Assembly (NCBI GenBank): GCA_027314025.1
Contig: DAHVCP010000048.1
Location: 51,220 to 115,219, forward strand
Length of the DNA stretch: 64,000 nucleotides
Direction of reading: 5' to 3'
Source: Acidobacteriota bacterium
GTDB taxonomy: Bacteria; Acidobacteriota; Terriglobia; Terriglobales; SCQP01
Each line of letters opens with the position of its first letter. Position 1 is the stretch's first letter. A program made the translations under genes and the position numbers. Shown piece by piece: positions 8,417 to 16,794 of the stretch. The notes under the pieces were generated by a model. That model worked only from the letters and a program-made list of their open reading frames with translations. It was not told the origin of the DNA and made no database searches.

Positions 8417-9667
8417 ATGCGTCTCTTGGTCTATTCGATCCATTGCCCGTTTCCCGCCAACAACGGCGCCAAGATGCGCAGCGCCGCTCTGCTCCGCGCA
8501 TTGGCCGCGGAGAAACACGCCGTGACATTGCTAGCGTTCGCGCAGCGCAACGAACCCTTCGACCAGGCCCCGTTACGCGCGCTGTGCGACGCCTACCATC
8601 TCCTGCCGCTGGAGCTTCCGGCGCTGAGCAGCGGCGCGGCCTGGGCGGGGCGAGTCCGGGCCTTCCCTTCCTCGATCCCATTCGCCATCGCGCGCTTCGC
8701 GGTTCCCGGCATGCGCGCCCTGCTGGCACGCACACTGGAATCGGCGCGCTTCGACGCCATCATCTGCGATACCCCATTCGGCGCGGCCAATCTTCCGGCG
8801 ACCGAACTTCCCCTCATCCTGCACGCGCACAACGTTGAGCACGACCTGATCCGCCAATATGCCGGCCTGGCCCGCAACCCCGGAATTCGCGCATACGCCA
8901 CCCTGGAGGGAGGGCGCATGCGCCGCTGGGAACAGACAATCGCCCGGCAAGCAGCGGTGATCTTGGCCTGCTCGGCCGCCGACCGCAGCCGTTTCCAGAG
9001 GCTGGCGCCCAACACCCCGGTGGTGGTGGCGCCCAATGTTCTTTGCCTTGCCGAATACACCGCGGCGCCCGTTGGCGATGACCGCACGCTGATCTATCAG
9101 GGTGGGATGGATTGGATGCCCAACCGCGATGCGGTCGCCTTCTTCGCCGCCAACATTCTGCCGCTGATCCGCCGCCGCGTGCCCCAGGCGCGGCTGTTGG
9201 CCGCGGGCCGCACGCCGCCACCCCGGTTCGCCCGCCGCTGGCGGAACGCCGCCGGCGTCGAATTCACCGGCACGTTGCCGGATCTGCGCGCCATCGTCGC
9301 CCAATCCGCGGTCAGCGTGGTGCCGCTGCGCATCGGCGGCGGCACTAGGCTGAAAATTCTGGAGGCGGCGGCGCTTGGGCGCGCCATCGTTTCGACGCCG
9401 CTGGGCGCGGAGGGACTGTGCTTCACGGCGGGCGTTGACATGGAAATTGCCGCCAACCCCGCGGCGTTTGCCCGCCTCGCCACCGATCTCTTGCTGGATC
9501 GCCAGCGGCGCGCGGCATTAGGCGCGGCGGCGCGCCGCTGGGTCGAGCGGTCGTACGGTTTGCGCCAGCTCCGCGACGCCCTGCGCCACGCGTTCGACCT
9601 CATCGGCCCCACGACCGTACCGGCCGCGATTACCGCCGCGGCGGCGGCGAGGGCACAAGGAGGCTAA
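8417..9667 (+). CDS. Glycosyltransferase family 4 (exosortase-locus Stp1-like)
   Basis: A 416-residue GT-B enzyme. It begins MRLLVYSIHCPFPANNGAKM with RSAALLRALA next, close in pattern to the PEP-CTERM/EpsH1-associated sugar transferases that start with 'hPYPPNKGDKiRSY'. The donor-binding C-domain shows YQGGMDWMPNRDAVAFF, then a lysine/arginine-rich loop, VSVVPLRIGGGTRLKILEAA (the glycine-rich variant of the E-x7-E site) and ALGRAIVSTPLGAEGL. The ATG at 8417 gives the conserved start. A gap of about 100 bases with no gene precedes it. It probably adds a further sugar to the repeat unit. Confidence 0.85.
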   Translation: MRLLVYSIHCPFPANNGAKMRSAALLRALAAEKHAVTLLAFAQRNEPFDQAPLRALCDAYHLLPLELPALSSGAAWAGRVRAFPSSIPFAIARFAVPGMRALLARTLESARFDAIICDTPFGAANLPATELPLILHAHNVEHDLIRQYAGLARNPGIRAYATLEGGRMRRWEQTIARQAAVILACSAADRSRFQRLAPNTPVVVAPNVLCLAEYTAAPVGDDRTLIYQGGMDWMPNRDAVAFFAANILPLIRRRVPQARLLAAGRTPPPRFARRWRNAAGVEFTGTLPDLRAIVAQSAVSVVPLRIGGGTRLKILEAAALGRAIVSTPLGAEGLCFTAGVDMEIAANPAAFARLATDLLLDRQRRAALGAAARRWVERSYGLRQLRDALRHAFDLIGPTTVPAAITAAAAARAQGG

Positions 9668-9672
9668 GCCCG

Positions 9673-11025
9673 GTGCTGTTGTATTACTTCCTCGTCGTCA
9701 CGCTGCCGCTGATGAACGAGCGTTTTCTGGCTCACCCCCTGCTCGGCTTCACGGTCGAGAAATGGCTGGGCCTCGCCTGCTTCTTCTTCGCCGTGGTGGA
9801 CTGGGCCATCCGCCGCCGCCCCGCCGCCCCCTTCGCCTCGGCCCAGACCCGCGCCTTCCTGGTTTTCTACCTCCTTGCCCTGGTGTCGTTCGCCACCATT
9901 CCCACCCACGCTCCGGCCAGCATGATGCTGGTCTATACCTCCCACCTGTTATTCCTGCTTACCACGCTGCTGCTGGTGCGCACCGTGGAACGCCTCCGGC
10001 GGGCGATGCTCGCCGCCGTGGGCGCCATGACCATTGCCTCACTGTTCGTCATTCGGGAATGGCTGGCGGGCAGCGCCCTCTATGGCCTCTCGTTTCGCCC
10101 CGGTTATGTCCTCGGCGACGCCAACTACTTCACCGCTTCCATCCTCGTGGTATTGCCCTTTGCGTTCTATGTTTTCACCGAGCGCCGCGTACGTTGGGAG
10201 CGGATCCTGTGCTTGAGCGCCATCGCCATCACGCTGTGGGCGGTGATGCTGAGCGCCTCGCGCGGCGGCTTCCTGGGCCTCGTCGCCGCCGGCTTATACC
10301 TCATCGCCCGGTCGCGGCGGCGCGCATTCAATCTACTGGGCGTGACGGTTCTCATCGCCCTGGCTTTGGCGCTGGCGCCTATCACCCCCATCCAGCGGTT
10401 CCTGCATCCCACGCGCGGCGACCAGCAAAGCACCCAAGACCGCCTGGTCCTGTGGGGCGCGGGGTTGCGGATGATCGCCGCGCACCCCTTGACGGGCATT
10501 GGCCTGGACAATTTCAAAGCCGAACTACCCCACTACATGCCGCCGGGCGCCAATATTGATTTCATCGCCCACAGCACCTACATCGAGATTGGCGCCTCGA
10601 TGGGGCTGCCCGGCTTGTTCGCCTTTCTCGCCATCCTCGGGTTCACCTACTTCAGCCTGCGCCGTAGCCGCCAAAGGGCCCAGGAGATCGGCGCCGAATG
10701 GATCTACCTCACCGCCGCCGGGCTGGAGGCGGGCATGGTGGGGTTTGGCATCGCCGTTTTCTTCCTGTCCGCCGCCTTTCTGAAGATGCTCTGGTTCACC
10801 GTTTTCATCTCCGCGGTGCTCCCGGCGCTATTGGCGCAGTGGGAGGAGGTCGAGGTTGCGCCGGCCGCGGAACCCGAGGCGGAATCCGCGCAAGCCTCCG
10901 TGTGGGCCATCGCCGAGGCAAGTTCGCCATTTTGGCCCGAGGTCAGCGACCCGGCGTGGACGTGGCAATCCGGCGAAACCAGCGTTTGGGCGATCCCCGC
11001 CGGCACCGAGGAGCCGCCAGCGTGA
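9673..11025 (+). CDS. O-antigen ligase/polymerase-like membrane protein (Wzy/WaaL type)
   Basis: A 450-residue polytopic membrane protein with about 10-12 hydrophobic helices, starting at GTG 9673. The periplasmic-loop and core motifs of the Wzy_C family are present: LSASRGGFLGLVAAG, then HPLTGIGLDNFKAELPHYMP and the histidine motif HSTYIEIGASMGLPGLFAF. Such proteins polymerise lipid-linked repeat units or ligate polymer to an acceptor on the periplasmic side. The last 60 residues are odd: a soluble, Glu/Ala-rich tail with many tryptophans and a repeated SVWAI phrase (ASVWAIAEA, TSVWAIPAG). The next gene overlaps it by four bases (GTGA). Confidence 0.8.
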   Translation: MLLYYFLVVTLPLMNERFLAHPLLGFTVEKWLGLACFFFAVVDWAIRRRPAAPFASAQTRAFLVFYLLALVSFATIPTHAPASMMLVYTSHLLFLLTTLLLVRTVERLRRAMLAAVGAMTIASLFVIREWLAGSALYGLSFRPGYVLGDANYFTASILVVLPFAFYVFTERRVRWERILCLSAIAITLWAVMLSASRGGFLGLVAAGLYLIARSRRRAFNLLGVTVLIALALALAPITPIQRFLHPTRGDQQSTQDRLVLWGAGLRMIAAHPLTGIGLDNFKAELPHYMPPGANIDFIAHSTYIEIGASMGLPGLFAFLAILGFTYFSLRRSRQRAQEIGAEWIYLTAAGLEAGMVGFGIAVFFLSAAFLKMLWFTVFISAVLPALLAQWEEVEVAPAAEPEAESAQASVWAIAEASSPFWPEVSDPAWTWQSGETSVWAIPAGTEEPPA

Positions 11026-12728
11026 CCGCGCGCGCCGCCGCATTACCCCTCGCACTGGCGGGGCTGGCGCTGATCCTGAACGTGATCCGATTGCCGCGCC
11101 GGCCGGCGCCAAGGCCGGATCCACGGCCGGCCGCGCTCTCCGGCTGCGGGCTGCCCGCATTGGATCGCTTCGGCGGCCTACGGCGCGCGGTGGCCCCCCG
11201 CCGCCGCTTCTTTCGCGTCGTGCGGCTGGGCGCAGGCTGGATCTTCCTCACCCCGGGAGGCGATCCGTTTTGGCTGCTGGGCGTCTTCAACGTGCAACCG
11301 CCGGACCGGCGTTTCGCCGCCGCGGGCGTGCCCAACGCCTCCGCCTGGGGCATCGCCGCGGCGCGGCAGTTACGCGCCTGGGGCTTTAACACCGCGGCGG
11401 AATATTCCTCGCCTTGGGTCGAGCCGGTGTCGCGCTACGGCGCCCGCAACCACCGTGATCCCCTGCCCTTCGTGGACCTTCTCCGGCCCGACTGGTACAG
11501 CCTCGCGAACCGCCATCACTATGCCCCGGGACCGGTGAAAAACCTCGTTGCCGGCCTCGATGCGGAATACCACAACTACCGTGGTGATCCGCTTCCTGAC
11601 ATCTTCGATCCCAACTTCGCCATCTACGCCAATCGCCAAGCCGAAGCGGAAACATCCCCGGCGCTGGCCGCTTCCCCCTGGCTGATCGGCACGGCGATCG
11701 GCGATACCGACAGCCTATGGGGTTTCGGACCGGGCGGCGCCTTACCCACTCACCCAGCCGGAAAATCCAGTTCCAACATCGGCTGGATCGCGCTCTGCAC
11801 CAACTTCCGCCAAACCGGAAATGCCGCTCTCGGCGTTCGCTATCGCAATTCGCGGGTCTTCACCAAATACGCCCTCGCGCGCTGGCTTCGCCACCGCTAT
11901 AGAACCATTCAGGCGCTGGATCGCGCCTGGCACGCCGCCTACACAAGCTTCGACGACAACGGCGGCTATGGCCGCGGCACCGGGTTGTTGGACGAAGACG
12001 GGCGCGACCCCTGGGTCGGCCACGATGACGTCAACTTGGCGACCGCCAGGCCGGCGGTGCGCGCGGACCTGAACGCCTTCCTGCGCAAATTCGCCGACCG
12101 CTATTTCGCCGTGACGGCCGCCGCCGTGCGCCGCTTTCGTCCCGGCCATCTGGTTTTCGGTCCCGCCACGCTCAACGGCTGGCATGGACTTACCCGGCCG
12201 CAAATTCTCGCCGCAGCCGCCCAATATGACGATGTGGTGCAAGCCAGCTTCGGGTCCGCCCAAGTCTATCGGCAAACCCTGCGCGCGGCGCCCAACCGGC
12301 CGTTTGTCACCTGGATGGGCTTTACCGCCAACGCCGATAGCGATTTGGCCGCCTATACCCGCCCCGGCGCCGAGGGCTTTCCCACGCAAGCGGCTCGAGG
12401 CGCTGCCTACGCGGCCCAATTGCGGCGCGACTTTGATCGCCCTCATGTCGCCGGCGCAAAACTGTGGGACTGGGCTGACTCTTGGGGGGAGAAAGCGAAT
12501 TGGGGCCTGGTTTCGCTTGCCGGCCGGCCCTATGGACCCAGCCATCCGTGCCCGATTGCCGCCCCAACGCCAATGGCGACCGGATTGAATCGCAAGTCGC
12601 ATACAGCGCCGGCCCGCCGCGCCGTTGCGGCCGGCTTCACCGGCGCGGTCGCCGCCGCCAACCGCTCCCTGCTCTGGGCTTTTCGCCGCCAAATGCGCAC
12701 GATACAGGCCTTAGCCCATGGCCGCTAG
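11022..12728 (+). CDS. Secreted or membrane-anchored glycoside-hydrolase-like protein
   Basis: A 568-residue protein with a hydrophobic N-terminus (ALPLALAGLALILNVI), likely a signal peptide or anchor. The mature part opens with GAGWIFLTPGGDPFWLLGVF, a phrase that recalls the start of agarase-like and other TIM-barrel glycosidases ('tPdGkPFfllGvn'). Later come WGFNTAAEYS, RYRTIQALDRAWHAAYTSFD and many aromatic residues, consistent with a (beta/alpha)8 sugar-binding enzyme. I cannot identify the two catalytic carboxylates with confidence. It may cut or remodel the exported polymer. GTG at 11022 overlaps the previous stop, and the gene runs 11 bases into the flippase gene. Confidence 0.5.
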   Translation: MTARAAALPLALAGLALILNVIRLPRRPAPRPDPRPAALSGCGLPALDRFGGLRRAVAPRRRFFRVVRLGAGWIFLTPGGDPFWLLGVFNVQPPDRRFAAAGVPNASAWGIAAARQLRAWGFNTAAEYSSPWVEPVSRYGARNHRDPLPFVDLLRPDWYSLANRHHYAPGPVKNLVAGLDAEYHNYRGDPLPDIFDPNFAIYANRQAEAETSPALAASPWLIGTAIGDTDSLWGFGPGGALPTHPAGKSSSNIGWIALCTNFRQTGNAALGVRYRNSRVFTKYALARWLRHRYRTIQALDRAWHAAYTSFDDNGGYGRGTGLLDEDGRDPWVGHDDVNLATARPAVRADLNAFLRKFADRYFAVTAAAVRRFRPGHLVFGPATLNGWHGLTRPQILAAAAQYDDVVQASFGSAQVYRQTLRAAPNRPFVTWMGFTANADSDLAAYTRPGAEGFPTQAARGAAYAAQLRRDFDRPHVAGAKLWDWADSWGEKANWGLVSLAGRPYGPSHPCPIAAPTPMATGLNRKSHTAPARRAVAAGFTGAVAAANRSLLWAFRRQMRTIQALAHGR

Positions 12729-14262
12729 CCCATCGCATTCCAACCTCTCCGCCCTGCCGCGGGAGCTGCACGGGCCGATTCTCCGCGGCTTGCGCTGGAC
12801 ACTATGGCTTTCGGCCGTGGCCATGCCGCTGGGTTACGCGACGCGGCTCATGCTGGCGCGCACCGGACCGCAAGTGATCGGCGCGTTTGGCCTGCTGCTG
12901 ATCTATGTCCGCCTGGTCTCGACATTTCTACTCCTCGGCGGCAACGCGGTGCTGATTCAGTTCCTTCCCCGCCTCCCACCGCGCCGCCGCCGCGCCTTTC
13001 TGGTGCAATACGGCGCCATCGTTTTGGCGGCGCTGGTGCCATGGTTCGCGGTTGCGTGGCTTTGGCCACAGGGATTGCGCTGGCTTTTCGGACCGGTGGG
13101 CGGCGCTCGCTTTCAGGTCATCTTGATCTGGCTCTCGCCCATTTATATCGCCCTTTCCCTGTCCACCGCGGCGCTCAAGGGCCTGCTGGAAATCGCCCCC
13201 GCGCAAATGCTCGGCCGGGCGGTAACGATCGGCTCATTCTTGATCTACGCCGCGCTGTTCTTCACCGCCCGCAACGTGTTGGCCCGCTATTATCTCTTCC
13301 TGGTTTGGGGCATCTATTTGACCCTTGCGGCGGTCATGGCCAGCATCGGCCTGTGGCTATTCTGGCGCGCGACCCGGACGTCCCCGCGCAGCGCCGGGCG
13401 GCGGTGGCGGCCGCTGCGTTTCTTGCGGTCGTATCCGCTGCCCGCGGGCTTTTGGCGCTACACGCTCAGCTTGCAGGGCAACAGCACCATCGGCTTCCTC
13501 AGCGCCAGCCTGGACTCGCTATTGGTGCTGCATTGGGGCGGCCTGCGGCAGCTGGGTCTGTATGTCGCGCTGATGACGCTGGTCACGATCATTCCCACCT
13601 TGCTCGACATTCTGCTGGACACCCTGCTGCCTTCCCTGACGCACGCCTTGGCGCAAGGCGGCTACCCCGCCGTGGCCTCGTTGAACGAAGCCACCAGCCA
13701 GGTTCTTCTATTGGCCGCGCTGGTGATGTCCGTTTTCCTGGCGTTATTCGCCCGCCCCATGGTGGCGATTTTCGGCCCGGTGTATCAGGGCCTGGCGCCG
13801 ATGCTCCGCATCGCGGCGCCCGCCGCCGCCATCCTCGCCGCCAGCCATTTGTACAACACCATCTTCTCCGCCATCGGACAGCCGCAGCGCTCGACCGTGG
13901 CGCAGATTTTCCGGCTGATCGTTTTCGTGGCGCTGTTTCCCGGCCTTTGGCGGACGCAGGGCCTGGCCGGCGCGGTGTGGGCCTGGGCCGCATCGGAGCT
14001 GGCCCATCATTTGGCCTCGGTCTATTTCGTCCGCCGTGGCGGCCTGCACCTCCCCTTTCCGCGCGGTTACGCCGCGTTTTGGCTGGGCTTGGCGCTGGGC
14101 AGTGGCTTGGCCTTGGCCGCTCCCCGAATGCCGTTGGCGCTTGACGCCGCCGCCTGGTTGACCATCGTAACCGGCTTTTTTGTGGCCGCCGGCTACGCCC
14201 CGGCGCAGATTCGCGACTTTCTCCGTCTTTTGTTGCCTGGCGCCACCCCCCGCGCCGCCTAG
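12718..14262 (+). CDS. Wzx-like oligosaccharide flippase (MOP superfamily)
   Basis: A 514-residue polytopic protein with about 12-14 hydrophobic helices and short basic loops. The early segment LRWTLWLSAVAMPLGYATRL, the charged loop FLPRLPPRRRRAFLVQYGAI, and the second-half repeat with QGLAPMLRIAAPAAAILAAS fit the polysaccharide transporter (PST/MOP) pattern. Such proteins flip lipid-linked repeat units across the inner membrane. The cluster therefore has the full Wzx/Wzy set: priming enzyme, glycosyltransferases, flippase, polymerase and chain-length control. The start at 12718 overlaps the end of the preceding gene by 11 bases. The gene downstream begins 58 bases after the stop. Confidence 0.8.
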   Translation: MAASPSHSNLSALPRELHGPILRGLRWTLWLSAVAMPLGYATRLMLARTGPQVIGAFGLLLIYVRLVSTFLLLGGNAVLIQFLPRLPPRRRRAFLVQYGAIVLAALVPWFAVAWLWPQGLRWLFGPVGGARFQVILIWLSPIYIALSLSTAALKGLLEIAPAQMLGRAVTIGSFLIYAALFFTARNVLARYYLFLVWGIYLTLAAVMASIGLWLFWRATRTSPRSAGRRWRPLRFLRSYPLPAGFWRYTLSLQGNSTIGFLSASLDSLLVLHWGGLRQLGLYVALMTLVTIIPTLLDILLDTLLPSLTHALAQGGYPAVASLNEATSQVLLLAALVMSVFLALFARPMVAIFGPVYQGLAPMLRIAAPAAAILAASHLYNTIFSAIGQPQRSTVAQIFRLIVFVALFPGLWRTQGLAGAVWAWAASELAHHLASVYFVRRGGLHLPFPRGYAAFWLGLALGSGLALAAPRMPLALDAAAWLTIVTGFFVAAGYAPAQIRDFLRLLLPGATPRAA

Positions 14263-14320
14263 AATAGGCCGACGGCCTCATTGCCGCCGCCGCTCCGCAG
14301 CCTGCCCCTGAACGCTCGCC

Positions 14321-16447
14321 ATGATCCGCCTCGCCATTTTGTGGCACATGCATCAGCCGCTCTACCAGGATGCGGAAAGCGGCGAGTACCGCTTGCCGTG
14401 GACGCGCCTGCACGCCTTGAAGGATTACTACGGCATGGCGCGGCTGGTGAGCGAATTTCCCAACCTCAAGGTCACGTTCAACCTCGTGCCTTCCCTCGTT
14501 CGGCAGTTGCAGGAATACGCCAGCGGCCAAGCCGACGACCCTTTCCTGCGCGCGGCGCGGACGCCGGTGGAGCAACTGGATACCGCCGGCCGCGAGTTTT
14601 TGCTGCGCTATTTTTTCCAAGCGCATCCCCACCGCCTGATCGGCCGGTATCCCCGGTACGCCGAGCTGCTGGCCAAGCTGCGGCAGGACAACGGGAACGT
14701 CCAGCGCGGCGCGCGCCATTTCAGCAATGGCGAATTGCAGGACCTCCAGGTGCTGAGCCAACTGGCTTGGGTGGATGAATATTGGCTGGAGCAGGAGCCG
14801 GCGCGCGGTTGGGTGGCGCGGGGCCGGGATTTCCGTCCCGAGCATCGCGACGCCATCTGCGCCGCCCAACAGGAGTGGATCGCCGCGGTCCTGCCCGCAT
14901 ACCGGCAGTTGGCGGCGAGCGGGCAAGCCGAACTCTCCACCTCGGCCTTCCACCATCCCATCCTCCCTTTGCTCTGCGACACCGATATCGCGGCCAGCGC
15001 CCATCCCGGCATCAAGCTGCCCCGGCAGCGATTTCACTACCCGGGCGACGCCCGCGAGCAGCTCATTCGCGCCCAAAGGCTGCACACGGAAGTCTTCGGC
15101 GCGCCGCCGGCGGGCTTGTGGCCCTCCGAAGGCGCGGTCTCGGCCGACATGGCCGCCATCGCCGCCGATCTCGGATTCCATTGGATCGCCAGTGATGAGC
15201 AGATTCTCGCCCGCTCCCTGGGCAGCCGCTTCGAGCGCGATTCCGCAGGCCAAGTCTCCAATGCCGTCCAGTTGTATTCGCCCTACCGCCTCGCCGCCGG
15301 CAGCGGCGAAATCGCCATCCTGTTTCGGGATCGCGTCCTCTCCGACCTGATCGGATTCGTCTATTCGCAAACGCCGCCGCAGCAGGCGGCCGAGGATTTT
15401 GTCCGCCGCCTCCGCAGCGCCGCCGCCCCGGCGTTGGCCGCGGGCCAGGAACCGGTGGTGGCGGTAATCCTGGACGGCGAAAACGCCTGGGAATACTACC
15501 CGCGTTCCGGCCGGTCCTTCCTCCGCGCCTTCTACCACCAAATCACCTCCGCCCCGGACATCACCACCTGCACCTTCTCCGAAGCGGTTGCCCGCTCCTC
15601 GCCGCGGCTTTCCCGCCTGGCCCCCGGCTCCTGGATTGACGGCAACTTTGACATTTGGATCGGCGGCGAGGAAGACAACCAAGCCTGGGATCTGCTGACC
15701 GCCGCCCGGCAGGCGATCGGGCCGGCGCCCGAAACCGGCGATCGGGCCGGCGCCTATGACGCGGTGCTCGCCGCCGAGGGCAGCGATTGGAACTGGTGGT
15801 ACGGTCCCGAGCACGAATCCCAAAACGCCCGCGAGTTCGATTCCTTGTATCGCTCCCTGCTGAGCGCCGTCTACTCCCGTCTGGGGCGGACACCGCCCGC
15901 CAGGCTGCTGGCCCCGATACCCGCCGGTTGGCGCGCCCCTGTCGCGTTCACGCCCGCCACCGGACAGATCCAGCCCCAGGTGGACGGCCGCGTGAGCAGT
16001 TATTTCGAATGGCTCGGCGCCGCCGAGGTGCATACCGACGAACGCGCCGCCGCCATGCACGGCCGCCGCAACGTCTTGGCCGCGCTCTACGCCGGGTACA
16101 GCGCGGACTTCGTATTCTTCCGTCTCGATTTCGCCGCCGCATTGGGCGAACTGGCCGGCGAGGTCCACATCGAGCTGTTCGCCGCCGGCCAGGAGCGCCG
16201 GATAGCGTGCGAAATCGCCCGCGGTGAACTGCGCGGCCTGACCGCCACGCCGGCGTTTGCTCCCGGCGATGCCGAGGCCGCACTGCTGCGCATCCTGGAG
16301 GTTCGCGTTCGCCTTGCCGCTTTGGGCCTGTCCGCCGCCGATCCAACGCTCGAGGTCCGCGCCGTCTTTTGCACCGCCGGCCTGCGCGTCGAAAGCCTTC
16401 CCGCGGAAGGCAGTTTGGCGCTCACCCCGCCGCAAATCGAGTTCTAG
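14321..16447 (+). CDS. Glycoside hydrolase family 57 protein
   Basis: A 708-residue protein with the GH57 signature start RLAILWHMHQPLY (region 1, HxHQP). The conserved region around the nucleophile reads GLWPSEGAVS with Glu270, and the acid/base aspartate is Asp385 in VAVILDGENAWEYY. The N-terminal two thirds form the family catalytic barrel; the last 200 residues (from about VDGRVSSYFEWLGAAEVH) look like the beta-rich extension of amylopullulanase-like and 4-alpha-glucanotransferase-like members. There is no signal peptide, so a cytoplasmic role on alpha-glucan such as glycogen is likely. It follows the EPS cluster on the same strand with a 58-base gap, so it may be co-transcribed or only adjacent. 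Confidence 0.88.
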   Translation: MIRLAILWHMHQPLYQDAESGEYRLPWTRLHALKDYYGMARLVSEFPNLKVTFNLVPSLVRQLQEYASGQADDPFLRAARTPVEQLDTAGREFLLRYFFQAHPHRLIGRYPRYAELLAKLRQDNGNVQRGARHFSNGELQDLQVLSQLAWVDEYWLEQEPARGWVARGRDFRPEHRDAICAAQQEWIAAVLPAYRQLAASGQAELSTSAFHHPILPLLCDTDIAASAHPGIKLPRQRFHYPGDAREQLIRAQRLHTEVFGAPPAGLWPSEGAVSADMAAIAADLGFHWIASDEQILARSLGSRFERDSAGQVSNAVQLYSPYRLAAGSGEIAILFRDRVLSDLIGFVYSQTPPQQAAEDFVRRLRSAAAPALAAGQEPVVAVILDGENAWEYYPRSGRSFLRAFYHQITSAPDITTCTFSEAVARSSPRLSRLAPGSWIDGNFDIWIGGEEDNQAWDLLTAARQAIGPAPETGDRAGAYDAVLAAEGSDWNWWYGPEHESQNAREFDSLYRSLLSAVYSRLGRTPPARLLAPIPAGWRAPVAFTPATGQIQPQVDGRVSSYFEWLGAAEVHTDERAAAMHGRRNVLAALYAGYSADFVFFRLDFAAALGELAGEVHIELFAAGQERRIACEIARGELRGLTATPAFAPGDAEAALLRILEVRVRLAALGLSAADPTLEVRAVFCTAGLRVESLPAEGSLALTPPQIEF

Positions 16448-16794
16448 CCGCGAACACCATCCCGAGGCGGCCCGGGGCTCCGCCCTGGCGACGGGGCATC
16501 GCCCGCGTTACTGTGAGATAACCGTGAGTCCGGGTGAGTTGCCGGCAATGGGATGTGGGCGGGATCGAAACAGGGCTTGCCGCCGGGAGAGGGCAGAACG
16601 AAAGGCGGCGGAGCAGCGGCGAAGCGCGCCGTTGTTTGTACTTGTTATTTTGCTGACGTGTCTGTTTTCAGCAAGACATTCGGGTTTTGCCGGCGAAAAT
16701 GCGGCCTTGGCGATACGCCCGCGAGGGATTGACGAAGGGCGCGGGGCGTCCCGCGACGCGCCGGGCCGAGGCTGGCTCCGGGCCGCGCGAATGC
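16448..16794 (+). other. Intergenic stretch between convergent genes
   Basis: About 350 bases between the end of the GH57 gene (+) and the end of an alpha/beta hydrolase gene (-). The first 60 bases are very GC-rich with short possible hairpins. An AT-richer island at 16635-16680 holds TTGCTGA and TCAGCAA as inverted arms. A reading frame from ATG 16548 contains one hydrophobic stretch but runs antisense into the hydrolase gene and ends in low-complexity Ala/Pro sequence, so I do not call it a gene. Confidence 0.5.
16650..16674. terminator. Possible bidirectional stem-loop between convergent genes
   Basis: Arms TTGCTGA (16650-16656) and TCAGCAA (16668-16674) pair perfectly over 7 bases with an 11-base loop that includes TGTTTT. 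It lies between two convergent genes, where a terminator is expected, and in the only AT-rich spot of the gap. There is no clean run of T after either arm, so termination is only a guess. Confidence 0.25.

Noticed and set aside
13589..16435. A 948-residue open frame on the - strand
   Set aside because: It lies antisense to the flippase and the GH57 gene, which have clear family motifs and correct starts. Long antisense frames are expected in GC-rich DNA with G/C at third positions.
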